Part shown: positions 8,962 through 16,395 of the stretch, piece after piece
How the letters are laid out: every line of letters begins with the position of its first letter
Position numbering within the stretch: the first letter of the stretch is position 1
NCBI RefSeq assembly: GCF_900112065.1
Contig: NZ_FOKE01000009.1
Coordinates: 102,672-166,671, forward strand
Direction of reading: 5' to 3'
Origin: Cohnella sp. OV330
GTDB lineage: Bacteria; Bacillota; Bacilli; Paenibacillales; Paenibacillaceae
Length of the DNA stretch: 64,000 nucleotides
The notes under the pieces: generated by a model
The model's input: the letters and a program-made list of their open reading frames with translations, nothing else
The model's database searches: none
Told to the model about the DNA's origin: nothing
Translations under genes and position numbers: made by a program

Positions 8962-10107
8962 ATGCATACGAAGACGAGATATTGGACGCCGGCGGACGGG
9001 GATGCCGGCTTGAACGAAGCCGCCGCGGCGCTTGCCGCAGGCGGCGTCGTGGCGTTTCCGACCGAGACGGTGTACGGGCTCGGTGCGGATGCGCGCAGCG
9101 AAGCCGCCGCGGAGCGGATCTTCGCGGCCAAGGGAAGGCCATCGGACAATCCGCTGATCGTGCATCTGGCGGATGCGGCGGACGTGGACGCGCTGGCCGT
9201 CGAGGTGTCGCCGCTGGAGCGGACGCTCATGGCCGCCTTCTGGCCGGGGCCGCTTACGTTGGTGCTGCCCGTGCGCCCGGGGGCGGTGGCCGCCCGCGTC
9301 ACGGCGGGCCTCGACACGGTCGCCGTGCGCGTGCCGGCGCACGAAACCGCGCGGCTGCTCATCGCGGCCGCCGGCTGCCCGGTCGCGGCGCCCAGCGCGA
9401 ACCGCTCGGGCCGGCCGAGCCCGACGCTCGCGAGCCACGTGCGCGACGACCTCGACGGGCGCATCGACGGCTTGCTTGACGGCGGCCCGACCGGCGTCGG
9501 CGTGGAGTCGACCGTCGTCCGCGTGCTCGGCGGCGACGTGCACATCCTGCGGCCGGGCGGCGTGACGGCCGAGCAGCTGCGCGCGGCGGCGGGCGGAGCG
9601 GCTCGCATCGTAGTGTCGGGCACGAGCGAGGCTGCTGCCGCAGTCGCGGGCGAAGGCCATGCCGGCGGCTCCGCCGGCGCCGCGAGCGCGATCGAAGTCG
9701 CCGGAGCGGATCCGGCGGCAGTGGGTGCCGCGGGCGCGCCGCGCTCGCCCGGCGTGAAGTACGCCCATTACGCCCCGCAGGGCGAAATGGCGATCGCTTC
9801 CGGCGCGCCGGAGGCCGTGCGCGCTGCCGTGCAAGCCGCCGTCGACGACGCGCGGCGGCGCGGCGAGCCTGCCGGCGTGCTGTGCTGCGACGAACACGCT
9901 GGATCTTACAGCGCGGACGCCGTCATCGCGCTGGGCCCGCGCGCGGCGCCGGCGGCAGCCGCGCAGGCGCTGTATGCGGCGCTGCGCGAATGCGACGCGC
10001 GGGGCCTGCGTTTCATCGCGGCCGAAGCCTTCCCGGAGGAAGGCATCGGGGCCGCGCTCATGAACCGCATGCGCAAGGCGGCCGGCGGCCGCGCGCTGCC
10101 GGTCTGA
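8962..10107 (+). CDS. ywlC: L-threonylcarbamoyladenylate synthase (Sua5/YwlC family)
   Basis: Makes threonylcarbamoyl-AMP from threonine, bicarbonate and ATP for the t6A modification at position 37 of ANN-decoding tRNAs. The N-terminal YrdC-like domain (about residues 12-200) shows GGVVAFPTETVYGLGADA, KGRPSDNPLIVH and PVAAPSANRSGRPSPT. The C-terminal Sua5 domain (about 250-381) begins PRSPGVKYAHYAPQGEM. An Ala/Gly-rich insert (about 205-250) joins them and explains the 381-residue length against ~346 in B. subtilis. Composition is extremely GC-rich. Confidence 0.95.
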   Translation: MHTKTRYWTPADGDAGLNEAAAALAAGGVVAFPTETVYGLGADARSEAAAERIFAAKGRPSDNPLIVHLADAADVDALAVEVSPLERTLMAAFWPGPLTLVLPVRPGAVAARVTAGLDTVAVRVPAHETARLLIAAAGCPVAAPSANRSGRPSPTLASHVRDDLDGRIDGLLDGGPTGVGVESTVVRVLGGDVHILRPGGVTAEQLRAAAGGAARIVVSGTSEAAAAVAGEGHAGGSAGAASAIEVAGADPAAVGAAGAPRSPGVKYAHYAPQGEMAIASGAPEAVRAAVQAAVDDARRRGEPAGVLCCDEHAGSYSADAVIALGPRAAPAAAAQALYAALRECDARGLRFIAAEAFPEEGIGAALMNRMRKAAGGRALPV

Positions 10108-10343
10108 TCGGCGCCGACTAGCGGCGCCGAGAAGGCATTTAGGCTCGCCGACGGGCGCGAGCCTGGCTTCTCTCCTCGCGGCTTCGCTTGCTCGCCTATT
10201 CCCGTACCGGACTCATCGTTTCGACATTGCACCTGCTTTCCTTTTAGCGCAATCCAGGTTCGCCTGCCCTTCGTCGGGTCATGTTCGCCTCCTTGTCCGC
10301 ATATGCTCCCTATATCGGGCTAGCTGGACAAGGGGGCTAAAGC

Positions 10344-10901
10344 ATGGAATGGTCTGCGGCGGCAGGGCATTTGATTACGATCGGCATTATGGCGGTCGCG
10401 CTCGGGATGGATGCCTTCTCGCTCGGCATCGGGATCGGGCTGAAGGGCGTCCGGAAGCTGGACGTGCTCAAGCTGAGCGCTTTGATCGCTTTGTTCCACG
10501 TTCTGATGCCGCTCGGGGGCATGCTGACCGGACATTATGTGAGCGGACTATTGGGCGGCGTCGCCACGTCGGCGGCGGGCGCGCTTCTGCTGCTCCTAGG
10601 CGGGCATATGGTGTATAGCGCGCTTCGCGGGGAGGCGGTCTCGTCGTTCAGCCACCGAACGTTTTGGGGCATGCTCGTTTTCGCGCTCAGCGTGAGCATC
10701 GACGCTTTTTCGGTCGGCGTCTCGCTGGGGATGTTCTCGGCGCATATGATGTTCACGGTGCTCCTGTTCGGGTTCGTGGGCGGGGCCATGAGCGTATTGG
10801 GGCTGCTGCTCGGGACGCGGGTGAGCCAGTCGCTCGGGGGGTACGGAGAAGCGTTCGGCGGGGTCATTTTGTTTGCATTCGGCCTGCTGTTTTTGATATA
10901 A
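10344..10901 (+). CDS. mntP: Manganese efflux pump MntP (YwlD)
   Basis: Six-helix membrane protein that exports Mn2+. The 185 residues contain two repeats, each with an acidic transport motif: ALGMDAFSLGIGIGL (about 18-32) and SVSIDAFSVGVSLGM (about 115-129). ATG 10344 is preceded by AAGGGGG, which overlaps the 3' arm of an inverted repeat (CTTGTCC at 10292-10298 / GGACAAG at 10326-10332). That repeat could mask the ribosome site. The 236-base leader shows GC-rich hairpins near 10110-10165 but not the conserved core of the yybP-ykoY Mn riboswitch. Confidence 0.92.
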   Translation: MEWSAAAGHLITIGIMAVALGMDAFSLGIGIGLKGVRKLDVLKLSALIALFHVLMPLGGMLTGHYVSGLLGGVATSAAGALLLLLGGHMVYSALRGEAVSSFSHRTFWGMLVFALSVSIDAFSVGVSLGMFSAHMMFTVLLFGFVGGAMSVLGLLLGTRVSQSLGGYGEAFGGVILFAFGLLFLI

Positions 10902-10954
10902 CTAGTTCACTATAAGATGACGAGGCAATGGTCCGTCCGAACGAGGAGGCTAGG

Positions 10955-11539
10955 ATGATGCGGCGTATATTGATGGTGTGCACCGGGAATACATGCCGGA
11001 GTCCGATGGCCGAAGCGCTGCTGCGCGATTGGGCGAAGCGGACGGGCACCGAGATGGAAGTGCGATCTGCCGGGGTGTCGGCCCAATCGGGCATGCCGAT
11101 CTCGGCGAATGCGGCGGAGACGCTGAAGCGCGGCCATGTCGCGCTGCCCGGCGCTTCGACGAGGCTCGACCGCGGGGACGTAGAGTGGGCGGATCTCATT
11201 CTGACGATGACCGCCTCCCACAAGCGCGCGATCGCGGAACGGTATCCGCACGCGGCGCCCAAGACCTATACGCTGAAGGAGTACGCGAGCCAGAGCGAAG
11301 CGCTGCTGCCCGACCTGAAGGAGATGGACCGGCTCCATGCGGAATTTCAAGTGGCGCTGGCGCTCGGCAAGCCGTTCCCCGAACAAGACAAGCGGCGTCT
11401 GTCCGAGCTGTCGCGGCGCGCGCCCGATCTTGACATCGCGGATCCGTACGGCGGGCCGCTGGCGGTGTACGAGGCTTGCGCGCGGGAGATTCGCGAGGCG
11501 ATCGAGCGGGCTTTCGGCGGTCGTCAGGCTACTGATTGA
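10955..11539 (+). CDS. ywlE: Low-molecular-weight protein arginine phosphatase
   Basis: Removes phosphate from arginine residues marked by the kinase McsB, controlling stress regulators and ClpCP substrates. The P-loop is C9-T-G-N-T13-C-R15-S. The threonine inside the loop is the feature that distinguishes arginine phosphatases from tyrosine phosphatases, which have a bulkier aliphatic residue there. The late catalytic Asp lies in DIADPYGG. The protein is 194 aa against ~150 in B. subtilis; the extra ~40 residues lie between about 90 and 150 (ALLPDLKEMDRLHAEFQVAL). Starts at 10955 and 10958 are both reasonable after GAGGAGG. Confidence 0.92.
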   Translation: MMRRILMVCTGNTCRSPMAEALLRDWAKRTGTEMEVRSAGVSAQSGMPISANAAETLKRGHVALPGASTRLDRGDVEWADLILTMTASHKRAIAERYPHAAPKTYTLKEYASQSEALLPDLKEMDRLHAEFQVALALGKPFPEQDKRRLSELSRRAPDLDIADPYGGPLAVYEACAREIREAIERAFGGRQATD

Positions 11540-11578
11540 AGCATGTATGATTGCGTATATAACCTTATTGAACGGCAA

Positions 11579-11620
11579 AGCGCCGCTTGCTCCGCGTTAC
11601 GGAGTGGCGGCGCTATTTTA
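11579..11620. terminator. Intrinsic terminator between convergent genes
   Basis: AGCGCCGC (11579-11586) pairs with GCGGCGCT (11607-11614). A nested CTCCG/CGGAG helix lies inside and ATTTTA follows. It lies between ywlE and the convergent Rpn-family gene. Confidence 0.7.
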
Positions 11621-12505
11621 ATGCGAATCCCGCAGCTTCGCGACCTCTTCCTGCGGCAGATCGAGCAGGTCGGCAATCTGGCCCGGCGTAAAGCCTTTGG
11701 CTAGCAGCTTGCGCACGCTCTCGGCGCGGCCGGCTTCTATGCCTTTTTCTTTTCCCTTTTCCAGACCTTCCTCGTAGCCCCAGCGCTTCCATGCAGGCAT
11801 CAATTCCATAACGCGTTCGGCCTCCTCCGGATCGCGAGACTGAAGCTCGCGCAAAATGGACCGGTCCTCTTCGGGTTCGGGCCGGTAGTAGAGATCCGCA
11901 ATCGACATGACGAGCGCCAGTTTGGCGTCGTCCAGCTTCGGATGCAGCCTCGCCAGCATTCTAAGGTAAGCCAGGCGAAGCTCGCGTCTGTCCTTTTCAT
12001 TATAACCCATCCGTGACAACAGCGCAGCGGCTACAGGGTTGTCCGATTTGGCGAAGCGCCGCCAATCCAGGCGAGCGAGCTCCAGCTTGCGGTAGCGAAA
12101 TTCCACGATGCTCTCCTCCTCGAAGCGCATCGAATATCCGCTAGGCTCGTCTCTTGCGCGGCTTCCGGTGAACACGGCCATAGGGACAATCACCTTATAG
12201 GTTTTGCGGTGACGTTCCAGCAACCTCGCAAAGTACAGGAACATCCGCTCGCCAAAATTTGCTTGCGCATAGGATTGAGGCTCCAGATGAATAAGGATGA
12301 ATGCGTTTCTGCCGCGCAAGCGAACCTCAACCAGCAGATCTACCGTGCGTTTTTCGCGTCCAACGACGTCTACCAATAGCTCCTGCATGAGAAAGCGGGT
12401 ATGGGAGAAGTCGATTAAACGATAAAGCTCGGGAAAAAACAAAGCCATGAATTCGGCGAAAAAAGCTTGCAGCAGCTTTTTGAATGCTTCGTCGTGCGGC
12501 GCCAT
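11618..12505 (-). CDS. Rpn family PD-(D/E)XK nuclease / putative transposase
   Basis: A 295-residue protein of the Rpn (recombination-promoting nuclease, PDDEXK_2) family. It begins HDEAFKKLLQAFFAEFMALFFPEL, then has RTVDLLVEVRLRGRNAFILIHLEPQS. The D...E-x-Q arrangement is the nuclease core. The C-terminus (about 235-295) is a charged helix (EEGLEKGKEKGIEAGRAES) followed by an HTH-like LLAKGFTPGQIADLLDLPQEEV. Family members are often annotated as transposases but lack terminal repeats; none is seen here. The gene stands alone and interrupts the conserved ywlE-rpiB order. Confidence 0.85.
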   Translation of the reverse strand: MAPHDEAFKKLLQAFFAEFMALFFPELYRLIDFSHTRFLMQELLVDVVGREKRTVDLLVEVRLRGRNAFILIHLEPQSYAQANFGERMFLYFARLLERHRKTYKVIVPMAVFTGSRARDEPSGYSMRFEEESIVEFRYRKLELARLDWRRFAKSDNPVAAALLSRMGYNEKDRRELRLAYLRMLARLHPKLDDAKLALVMSIADLYYRPEPEEDRSILRELQSRDPEEAERVMELMPAWKRWGYEEGLEKGKEKGIEAGRAESVRKLLAKGFTPGQIADLLDLPQEEVAKLRDSH

Positions 12506-12527
12506 ATCGGATCGTCACGCTCCCCCG

Positions 12528-12573
12528 AAAAAAAGAAAAGCGCCGCAAACTCTCGTATGAGAGCGTGCGACGC
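12528..12573 (-). terminator. Intrinsic terminator of ypsA-like gene
   Basis: On the minus strand, a helix of TGCG/CGCA plus CTCTC/GAGAG with a four-base loop ends in a T-rich tail (TTTTCTTTTTTT). It lies just after the YpsA-like gene and before the Rpn gene. Confidence 0.7.
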
Positions 12574-12642
12574 ATGCTTTGCGACCGTATTCGTGACATC
12601 AGTTTAACAGGCGCTCGGCAGCGAAGCAACCCCCGGCATCCA

Positions 12643-13257
12643 TCAAATCTCTTCATTCCAGTCGCGGCCTCGGTCCTCGCCATTCTCCGCTTCGCCGATT
12701 CCGTCCGACATCTCGTACTGCTCTTCGTTCGCGGCGTTCTGAATGTCGTCCGAGCTGACGGATAGATACAGATAGCCGTCTTCGCGGCTTTTGCGAAGCG
12801 CCTTTTCCTTCATGAACTTCGGGCTGGCATCTCCGGCCTCCTCGTCGTAAACAAGGATGATGCCTTCCGTTTTGCGCAGGAGCAAGTCGTCCCGCGCAGC
12901 GAACTGCCAGGGGCCGCTGTAGGGCTGCTTGCTCACCGCGGCGCAGTAGTCGACGTTTTTCAGGATGCCGCGGTAATATTCCTGCTTGTCCTCGCTCCAC
13001 TTCTCCTCCTGGCCCTCGAATGCCGTCAGGATCGACAGCCGCAGCTGCGGATAATCCTGTTTCAGCGCGATGACCGACTCGCAGGCCCACAGATCGACGC
13101 CGTATTGACCGGGCGTGATGACCCATTCGAGACCTTCCTCGATTAAAGGGATCAGTTTGGATTCGATCGCCTTGCGTATATAAGGGATGCCCTTGTGTTT
13201 TTGTCCGAAAATGCCGAGCTCGTGCGCGCGGTATCCGGTAATCAGCAGATTGTTCAT
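12643..13257 (-). CDS. ypsA: YpsA-like SLOG-family protein (DUF1273)
   Basis: A 204-residue protein with strong similarity in pattern to Bacillus YpsA: LLITGYRAHELGIFGQ at the N-terminus, then EEGLEWVITPGQYGVDLWACE, and EGIILVYDEEAGDASPKFM. These belong to the SLOG superfamily of Rossmann-like nucleotide-binding proteins. YpsA affects cell division in Bacillus, but its biochemical role is unsettled. The last ~25 residues are acidic and probably disordered. ATG 13257 has AAGGAG upstream. Confidence 0.88.
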   Translation of the reverse strand: MNNLLITGYRAHELGIFGQKHKGIPYIRKAIESKLIPLIEEGLEWVITPGQYGVDLWACESVIALKQDYPQLRLSILTAFEGQEEKWSEDKQEYYRGILKNVDYCAAVSKQPYSGPWQFAARDDLLLRKTEGIILVYDEEAGDASPKFMKEKALRKSREDGYLYLSVSSDDIQNAANEEQYEMSDGIGEAENGEDRGRDWNEEI

Positions 13258-13316
13258 GCTTGCTCCTTATTGAACCGTTATAAGCATTGATAAGGTTGAT
13301 TATAGTCTATTTTCGA

Positions 13317-13345
13317 TTGACTTCGGCATTTTCCTTCGCTATGAT
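13317..13345 (+). promoter_or_regulatory. Sigma-A promoter of the rpiB-ywlG-glyA transcript
   Basis: TTGACT (13317-13322), a 17-base spacer, then TATGAT (13340-13345). The predicted start near 13352 lies just before the ZTP aptamer, as expected for a riboswitch leader. A second TATAAT at 13493-13498, downstream of the terminator, has no convincing -35. Confidence 0.75.
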
Positions 13346-13354
13346 GTAGCTACA

Positions 13355-13437
13355 AGTTGCAGTTCCGGTGTAACTGGCGACACAAGTGGGGTTAACCACA
13401 GTGGAGCATCGGAATGTCGGCCGGTCGCCTGGGCAGA
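13355..13437 (+). promoter_or_regulatory. ZTP (pfl motif) riboswitch aptamer
   Basis: P1 is TTCCGGTG (13363-13370) with CATCGGAA (13407-13414). The conserved AACTGGCGA follows P1. P2 is GTGG/CCAC (13386-13389/13396-13399) and runs into the conserved GGAGC. The 3' domain carries the invariant CGCCTGGGCA (13426-13435). GGCG (13376-13379) can pair with CGCC (13426-13429), the known pseudoknot. Ligands are ZTP/ZMP, alarmones of 10-formyl-tetrahydrofolate shortage. Placement upstream of a transcript that includes glyA fits the class. Confidence 0.88.
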
Positions 13438-13470
13438 GAGCAGCGTGCTTTAAGCACGCGTGCTCTTTTT
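13438..13470 (+). terminator. Riboswitch-controlled intrinsic terminator
   Basis: GAGCA/TGCTC and CGTGC/GCACG stack into one hairpin followed by TTTTT. It begins directly after the ZTP aptamer and ends 60 bases before rpiB, so ligand binding most likely relieves termination. Confidence 0.85.
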
Positions 13471-13530
13471 CGTCTTTTTGCGGCAAATTCGGTATAATAC
13501 ATCTGACAATCAAGGGAGGTAGGTACAGTC

Positions 13531-13989
13531 ATGATCATCGCTATCGGCGCCGACCACGCGGGCTATCGTCTCAAGGACGTCATCGTCCCGTTCCTGGAAG
13601 CGCAGGGTCACCAGATTATCGATCTCGGATGCAATTGCGCGGATTCGGTGGATTATCCGGATTATGCTGTGCCCGTATGCGACAAAGTCGTCAGCGGAGA
13701 AGCGGACAGGGGAATCCTGATCTGCGGTACCGGGATCGGCATGTCGATCGCGGCGAACAAGACGCCGGGCATCCGCTGCGCGCTCGTGCACGACCTGTTC
13801 TCGGCCAAGGCTACCCGCGAGCACAACGACACCAACGTGCTGGCGATGGGCGAACGCGTCGTCGGTCCAGGCGTCGCCGAGGAGATCGTCCGCGTCTGGC
13901 TGGACACGCCCTTCTCCGAAGGACCGCGCCATGTCGGCCGGCTGAACAAGGTGAAGGCGATCGAAGAGCAGCAGGCACTTCATCCTTGA
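13531..13989 (+). CDS. rpiB: Ribose-5-phosphate isomerase B
   Basis: Interconverts ribose 5-phosphate and ribulose 5-phosphate. The 152-residue RpiB/LacA/LacB-family protein has IAIGADHAGYRLKD at the N-terminus, the DYPDYA phosphate-binding region, and ILICGTGIGMSIAANK carrying the catalytic Cys. EHNDTNVLAMGERVVG follows. ATG 13531 has GGGAGGT upstream. It is the first gene behind the ZTP riboswitch and supplies ribose phosphate for purine synthesis, which fits folate/purine control. Confidence 0.95.
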   Translation: MIIAIGADHAGYRLKDVIVPFLEAQGHQIIDLGCNCADSVDYPDYAVPVCDKVVSGEADRGILICGTGIGMSIAANKTPGIRCALVHDLFSAKATREHNDTNVLAMGERVVGPGVAEEIVRVWLDTPFSEGPRHVGRLNKVKAIEEQQALHP

Positions 13990-14014
13990 ACGGACCGGGA
14001 GGCGCGATGCGACG

Positions 14015-14608
14015 ATGACTGACCAAGACCAAGCGTTGCCCGTGGCGGGCCAAGTCGAAAAGGCGCTGTCCGAGCTGGCCGAAGCCGCGTCTTTGGGCGC
14101 TGGACGGATCGTCGTGCTGGGCGTCAGCACGAGCGAGGTGCAAGGCCGCCGGATCGGAACGTCCGGAGCGCCGGCCGTCGCGCGCGAGATCTACGAAGGC
14201 GTGCGGCGCGCTCGCGATCGGAACGGCTTCGAGACGGTATGGCAATGCTGCGAGCACCTGAACCGCGCGCTCGTGACCGAGCGAAGCTTAGCCGCCGCCC
14301 GAGGCTGGACGATCGTGTCGGCCGTACCGGTGCCCAAGGCCGGCGGCTCCATGGCTGCCTATGCATACAGTCAACTCAACGATCCATGCCTCGTCGAGGC
14401 CGTAGCCGTCGACGCGGGACTGGATATCGGCGAGACGCTGATCGGCATGCACCTGCGCCCGGTCGCCGTGCCGGTAAGACCGTCCGCTCGCTGGATCGGC
14501 GAGGCGCGGGTCACGATGGCTTATGCGCGGCCGAAGCTGATCGGCGGCGAGCGCGCGGTATACGCGCCGCCGACTACGCAGGCGCCGCCGTCCGGTACGT
14601 GCGACTGA
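14015..14608 (+). CDS. ywlG: YwlG-like protein (TIGR01440 family, unknown function)
   Basis: A 197-residue soluble protein matching the TIGR01440/DUF436 family found between rpiB and glyA in many Bacilli. Recognisable segments are VVLGVSTSEVQGRRIGTSGA (about 30-49), WQCCEHLNRALVTER and VPVPKAGGSMAAYAY. The family has no assigned biochemical role. It starts 26 bases after rpiB with GGGAGG upstream and probably shares the riboswitch-controlled transcript. The C-terminal ~20 residues (PPTTQAPPSGTCD) look disordered. Confidence 0.88.
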   Translation: MTDQDQALPVAGQVEKALSELAEAASLGAGRIVVLGVSTSEVQGRRIGTSGAPAVAREIYEGVRRARDRNGFETVWQCCEHLNRALVTERSLAAARGWTIVSAVPVPKAGGSMAAYAYSQLNDPCLVEAVAVDAGLDIGETLIGMHLRPVAVPVRPSARWIGEARVTMAYARPKLIGGERAVYAPPTTQAPPSGTCD

Positions 14609-14734
14609 GCCATCGTTGGCCGGAAAAAGCCGGCTAACGGCGCGCCCGGCCTCGCGAATGCCAACGCCTTTTCACCCAACTATCCCTTACAAATACAAAT
14701 AAATCACTTTCCATAATCCTAAGGAGGACCACCC

Positions 14735-15985
14735 ATGACCGCCAATCTGCGCAAGCAAGATCCCGAGATCGTCAAAGCCCTTAACCTCGAGCTCGGCCGC
14801 CAACGCGACAACCTGGAGCTGATCGCGTCCGAAAACATCGTGAGCGAAGCCGTCCTCGAAGCCATGGGCACCGTGCTCACGAACAAGTACGCCGAAGGGT
14901 ACCCGGGCAAGCGTTACTACGGCGGCTGCGAATACGTCGACATTCCCGAGGAGATCGCGCGCAACCGCGCCAAGGAACTGTTCGGCGCCGAGCATGCCAA
15001 CGTGCAGCCGCACTCCGGCGCGCAGGCGAACCTTGCCGTCTACCTCGCCGCGCTGCAGCCTGGCGACACCGTGCTCGGCATGAACCTGGCGCACGGCGGT
15101 CACCTGACGCACGGCAGCCCGGTCAACGCTTCGGGCATCCTGTACAACTTCGTCGCTTACGGCGTTGACGAGCAGACGTTTACGATCAACTACGACGAAG
15201 TCCGCAAAGCCGCGTTCAAGCACCGTCCGCGCATGATCGTCGCCGGCGCGAGCGCTTATCCGCGAATCATCGACTTCGAAGTGCTCGGCCAGATCGCCCG
15301 CGACGTGGGCGCGCTGTTCATGGTCGACATGGCGCACATCGCCGGTCTCGTGGCGGGCGGCCAGCACCCGAGCCCGGTACCGCACGCGCACTTTGTCACG
15401 ACGACGACGCACAAGACGCTGCGCGGACCTCGCGGCGGCCTGATCCTGTGCACCAAGCCTTGGGCTGCGGCCATCGACAAAGCCGTATTCCCGGGCACGC
15501 AAGGCGGTCCGCTGATGCATACGATCGCGGCCAAGGCCGTTGCGCTCGGCGAAGCGCTGCAGCCGTCCTTCAAGGACTACGCGGCTAACGTCGTGACCAA
15601 TGCCAAGGCGCTTGCAGAGTCGCTGACCGCAGAAGGCATCAATCTTGTTTCCGGCGGCACGGACAACCACCTCATGCTCGTGGATACCCGCAACCTGAAC
15701 ATCACGGGCAAGGATGCCGAGCACGTGCTCGACTCCGTGGGCATCACCGTCAACAAGAACGCGATCCCGTTCGATCCGACGAGCCCGTTCATCACGAGCG
15801 GCATCCGCATCGGCACGCCGGCCGTTACTTCGCGCGGCATGGACGCCGCGGCGATGAAAAAGATCGGCCAAGCGATCGCCATCACGCTGAAGAACGCCAA
15901 GGACGAGACCAAGCTGGAAGAGGCGCGCAAACTGGTACGCGAGCTCGCCGCGCAATATCCGCTTTATCAAGGTCTTGAATACTAA
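14735..15985 (+). CDS. glyA: Serine hydroxymethyltransferase
   Basis: PLP enzyme converting serine and tetrahydrofolate to glycine and 5,10-methylene-THF, the main source of one-carbon units. The 416-residue length is typical. The PLP lysine is K227 in TTTTHKTLRGPRGG. Other hallmarks are LIASENIVSEAV, KYAEGYPGKRYYGGCEYVD and GGTDNHLMLVD. AAGGAGG lies upstream of ATG 14735. The 126-base gap from ywlG has no T-tailed hairpin, so transcription from the ZTP-controlled promoter probably continues into glyA. Confidence 0.97.
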   Translation: MTANLRKQDPEIVKALNLELGRQRDNLELIASENIVSEAVLEAMGTVLTNKYAEGYPGKRYYGGCEYVDIPEEIARNRAKELFGAEHANVQPHSGAQANLAVYLAALQPGDTVLGMNLAHGGHLTHGSPVNASGILYNFVAYGVDEQTFTINYDEVRKAAFKHRPRMIVAGASAYPRIIDFEVLGQIARDVGALFMVDMAHIAGLVAGGQHPSPVPHAHFVTTTTHKTLRGPRGGLILCTKPWAAAIDKAVFPGTQGGPLMHTIAAKAVALGEALQPSFKDYAANVVTNAKALAESLTAEGINLVSGGTDNHLMLVDTRNLNITGKDAEHVLDSVGITVNKNAIPFDPTSPFITSGIRIGTPAVTSRGMDAAAMKKIGQAIAITLKNAKDETKLEEARKLVRELAAQYPLYQGLEY

Positions 15986-16021
15986 GATTCGTCCCGTCCA
16001 AGCCTCCTAAAAACAGGTACA

Positions 16022-16068
16022 GGCGCCCAATTTTGACCTTTCGAGGCCGAATTGGGCGCCGTTTGTTT
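16022..16068 (+). terminator. Intrinsic terminator of glyA
   Basis: A perfect 11-bp stem, GGCGCCCAATT / AATTGGGCGCC, with a 17-base loop and the tail GTTTGTTTG. The tail also contains the -35 of the next promoter. Confidence 0.8.
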
Positions 16069-16093
16069 GACGACTCGGGGCATTCGGTATAAA
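16067..16093 (+). promoter_or_regulatory. Promoter of the c-di-AMP riboswitch leader
   Basis: TTGACG (16067-16072) and TATAAA (16088-16093) are separated by 15 bases, short of the ideal 17. The predicted start lies at the 5' edge of the ydaO aptamer. Confidence 0.5.
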
Positions 16094-16097
16094 CTAA

Positions 16098-16235
16098 GTG
16101 TACGCTTAATTCCCGGTATCGGCCGGGAAACGGGGGAACCGAATCTTTATGGGGCGAATTGAAGCCTTCACAGGCTTCATAGGGTACCATCTTACCCGAG
16201 TCCGTCAGCTAACCTCGTAGGCAGTGGATGGGTCA
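16098..16235 (+). promoter_or_regulatory. ydaO/yuaA cyclic-di-AMP riboswitch aptamer
   Basis: The conserved ydaO elements appear in order: CGCTTAATTCCCGG, then GGGGGAACC, then GGGGCGAATT. TAGGGTACCATCTTACCCGA follows, and finally TCCGTCAGCTAACCTCGTAG. This is the consensus of the c-di-AMP riboswitch, which turns downstream genes off when the dinucleotide is abundant. Known targets are potassium uptake, osmolyte transport and wall hydrolase genes; here the downstream gene is an aminomutase-like protein. Confidence 0.9.
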
Positions 16236-16345
16236 CATCTAATTTATTGAAGCTTGAATGACCCTCGCCGGGTCTTTTGGCGTCTTTACAAGACCCCTCT
16301 GTCTGGCTAAGCGTACCGCGCGCGCCTAATGCAGAAGGGGTTTTT
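16230..16345 (+). terminator. Expression platform with two alternative terminators
   Basis: Complementary segments alternate: GGGTCA (16230-16235), TGACCC (16259-16264), GGGTCTT (16270-16276), AAGACCC (16290-16296), AAGGGG (16335-16340). GACCC:GGGTC followed by TTTT forms one terminator. CCCCTCTG:CAGAAGGGG followed by TTTTT forms a second. GGGTCTT:AAGACCC excludes both and would act as an antiterminator. Confidence 0.7.
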
Positions 16346-16395
16346 CTGTCCTTCCAGGCGTGTCGACTTTAGACCGGGAGAAGGAGGAATTCACG

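Noticed and set aside
10108..10343. yybP-ykoY manganese riboswitch before mntP
   Set aside because: The leader has hairpins, but the conserved core of that riboswitch class is not recognisable.
11618..12505. Insertion sequence around the Rpn-family gene
   Set aside because: No terminal inverted repeats or target duplication found; flanks are ordinary terminators.
14609..14734. Separate promoter for glyA
   Set aside because: TTACAA and CATAAT are 19 bases apart and the -10 touches the ribosome site; too weak to call.
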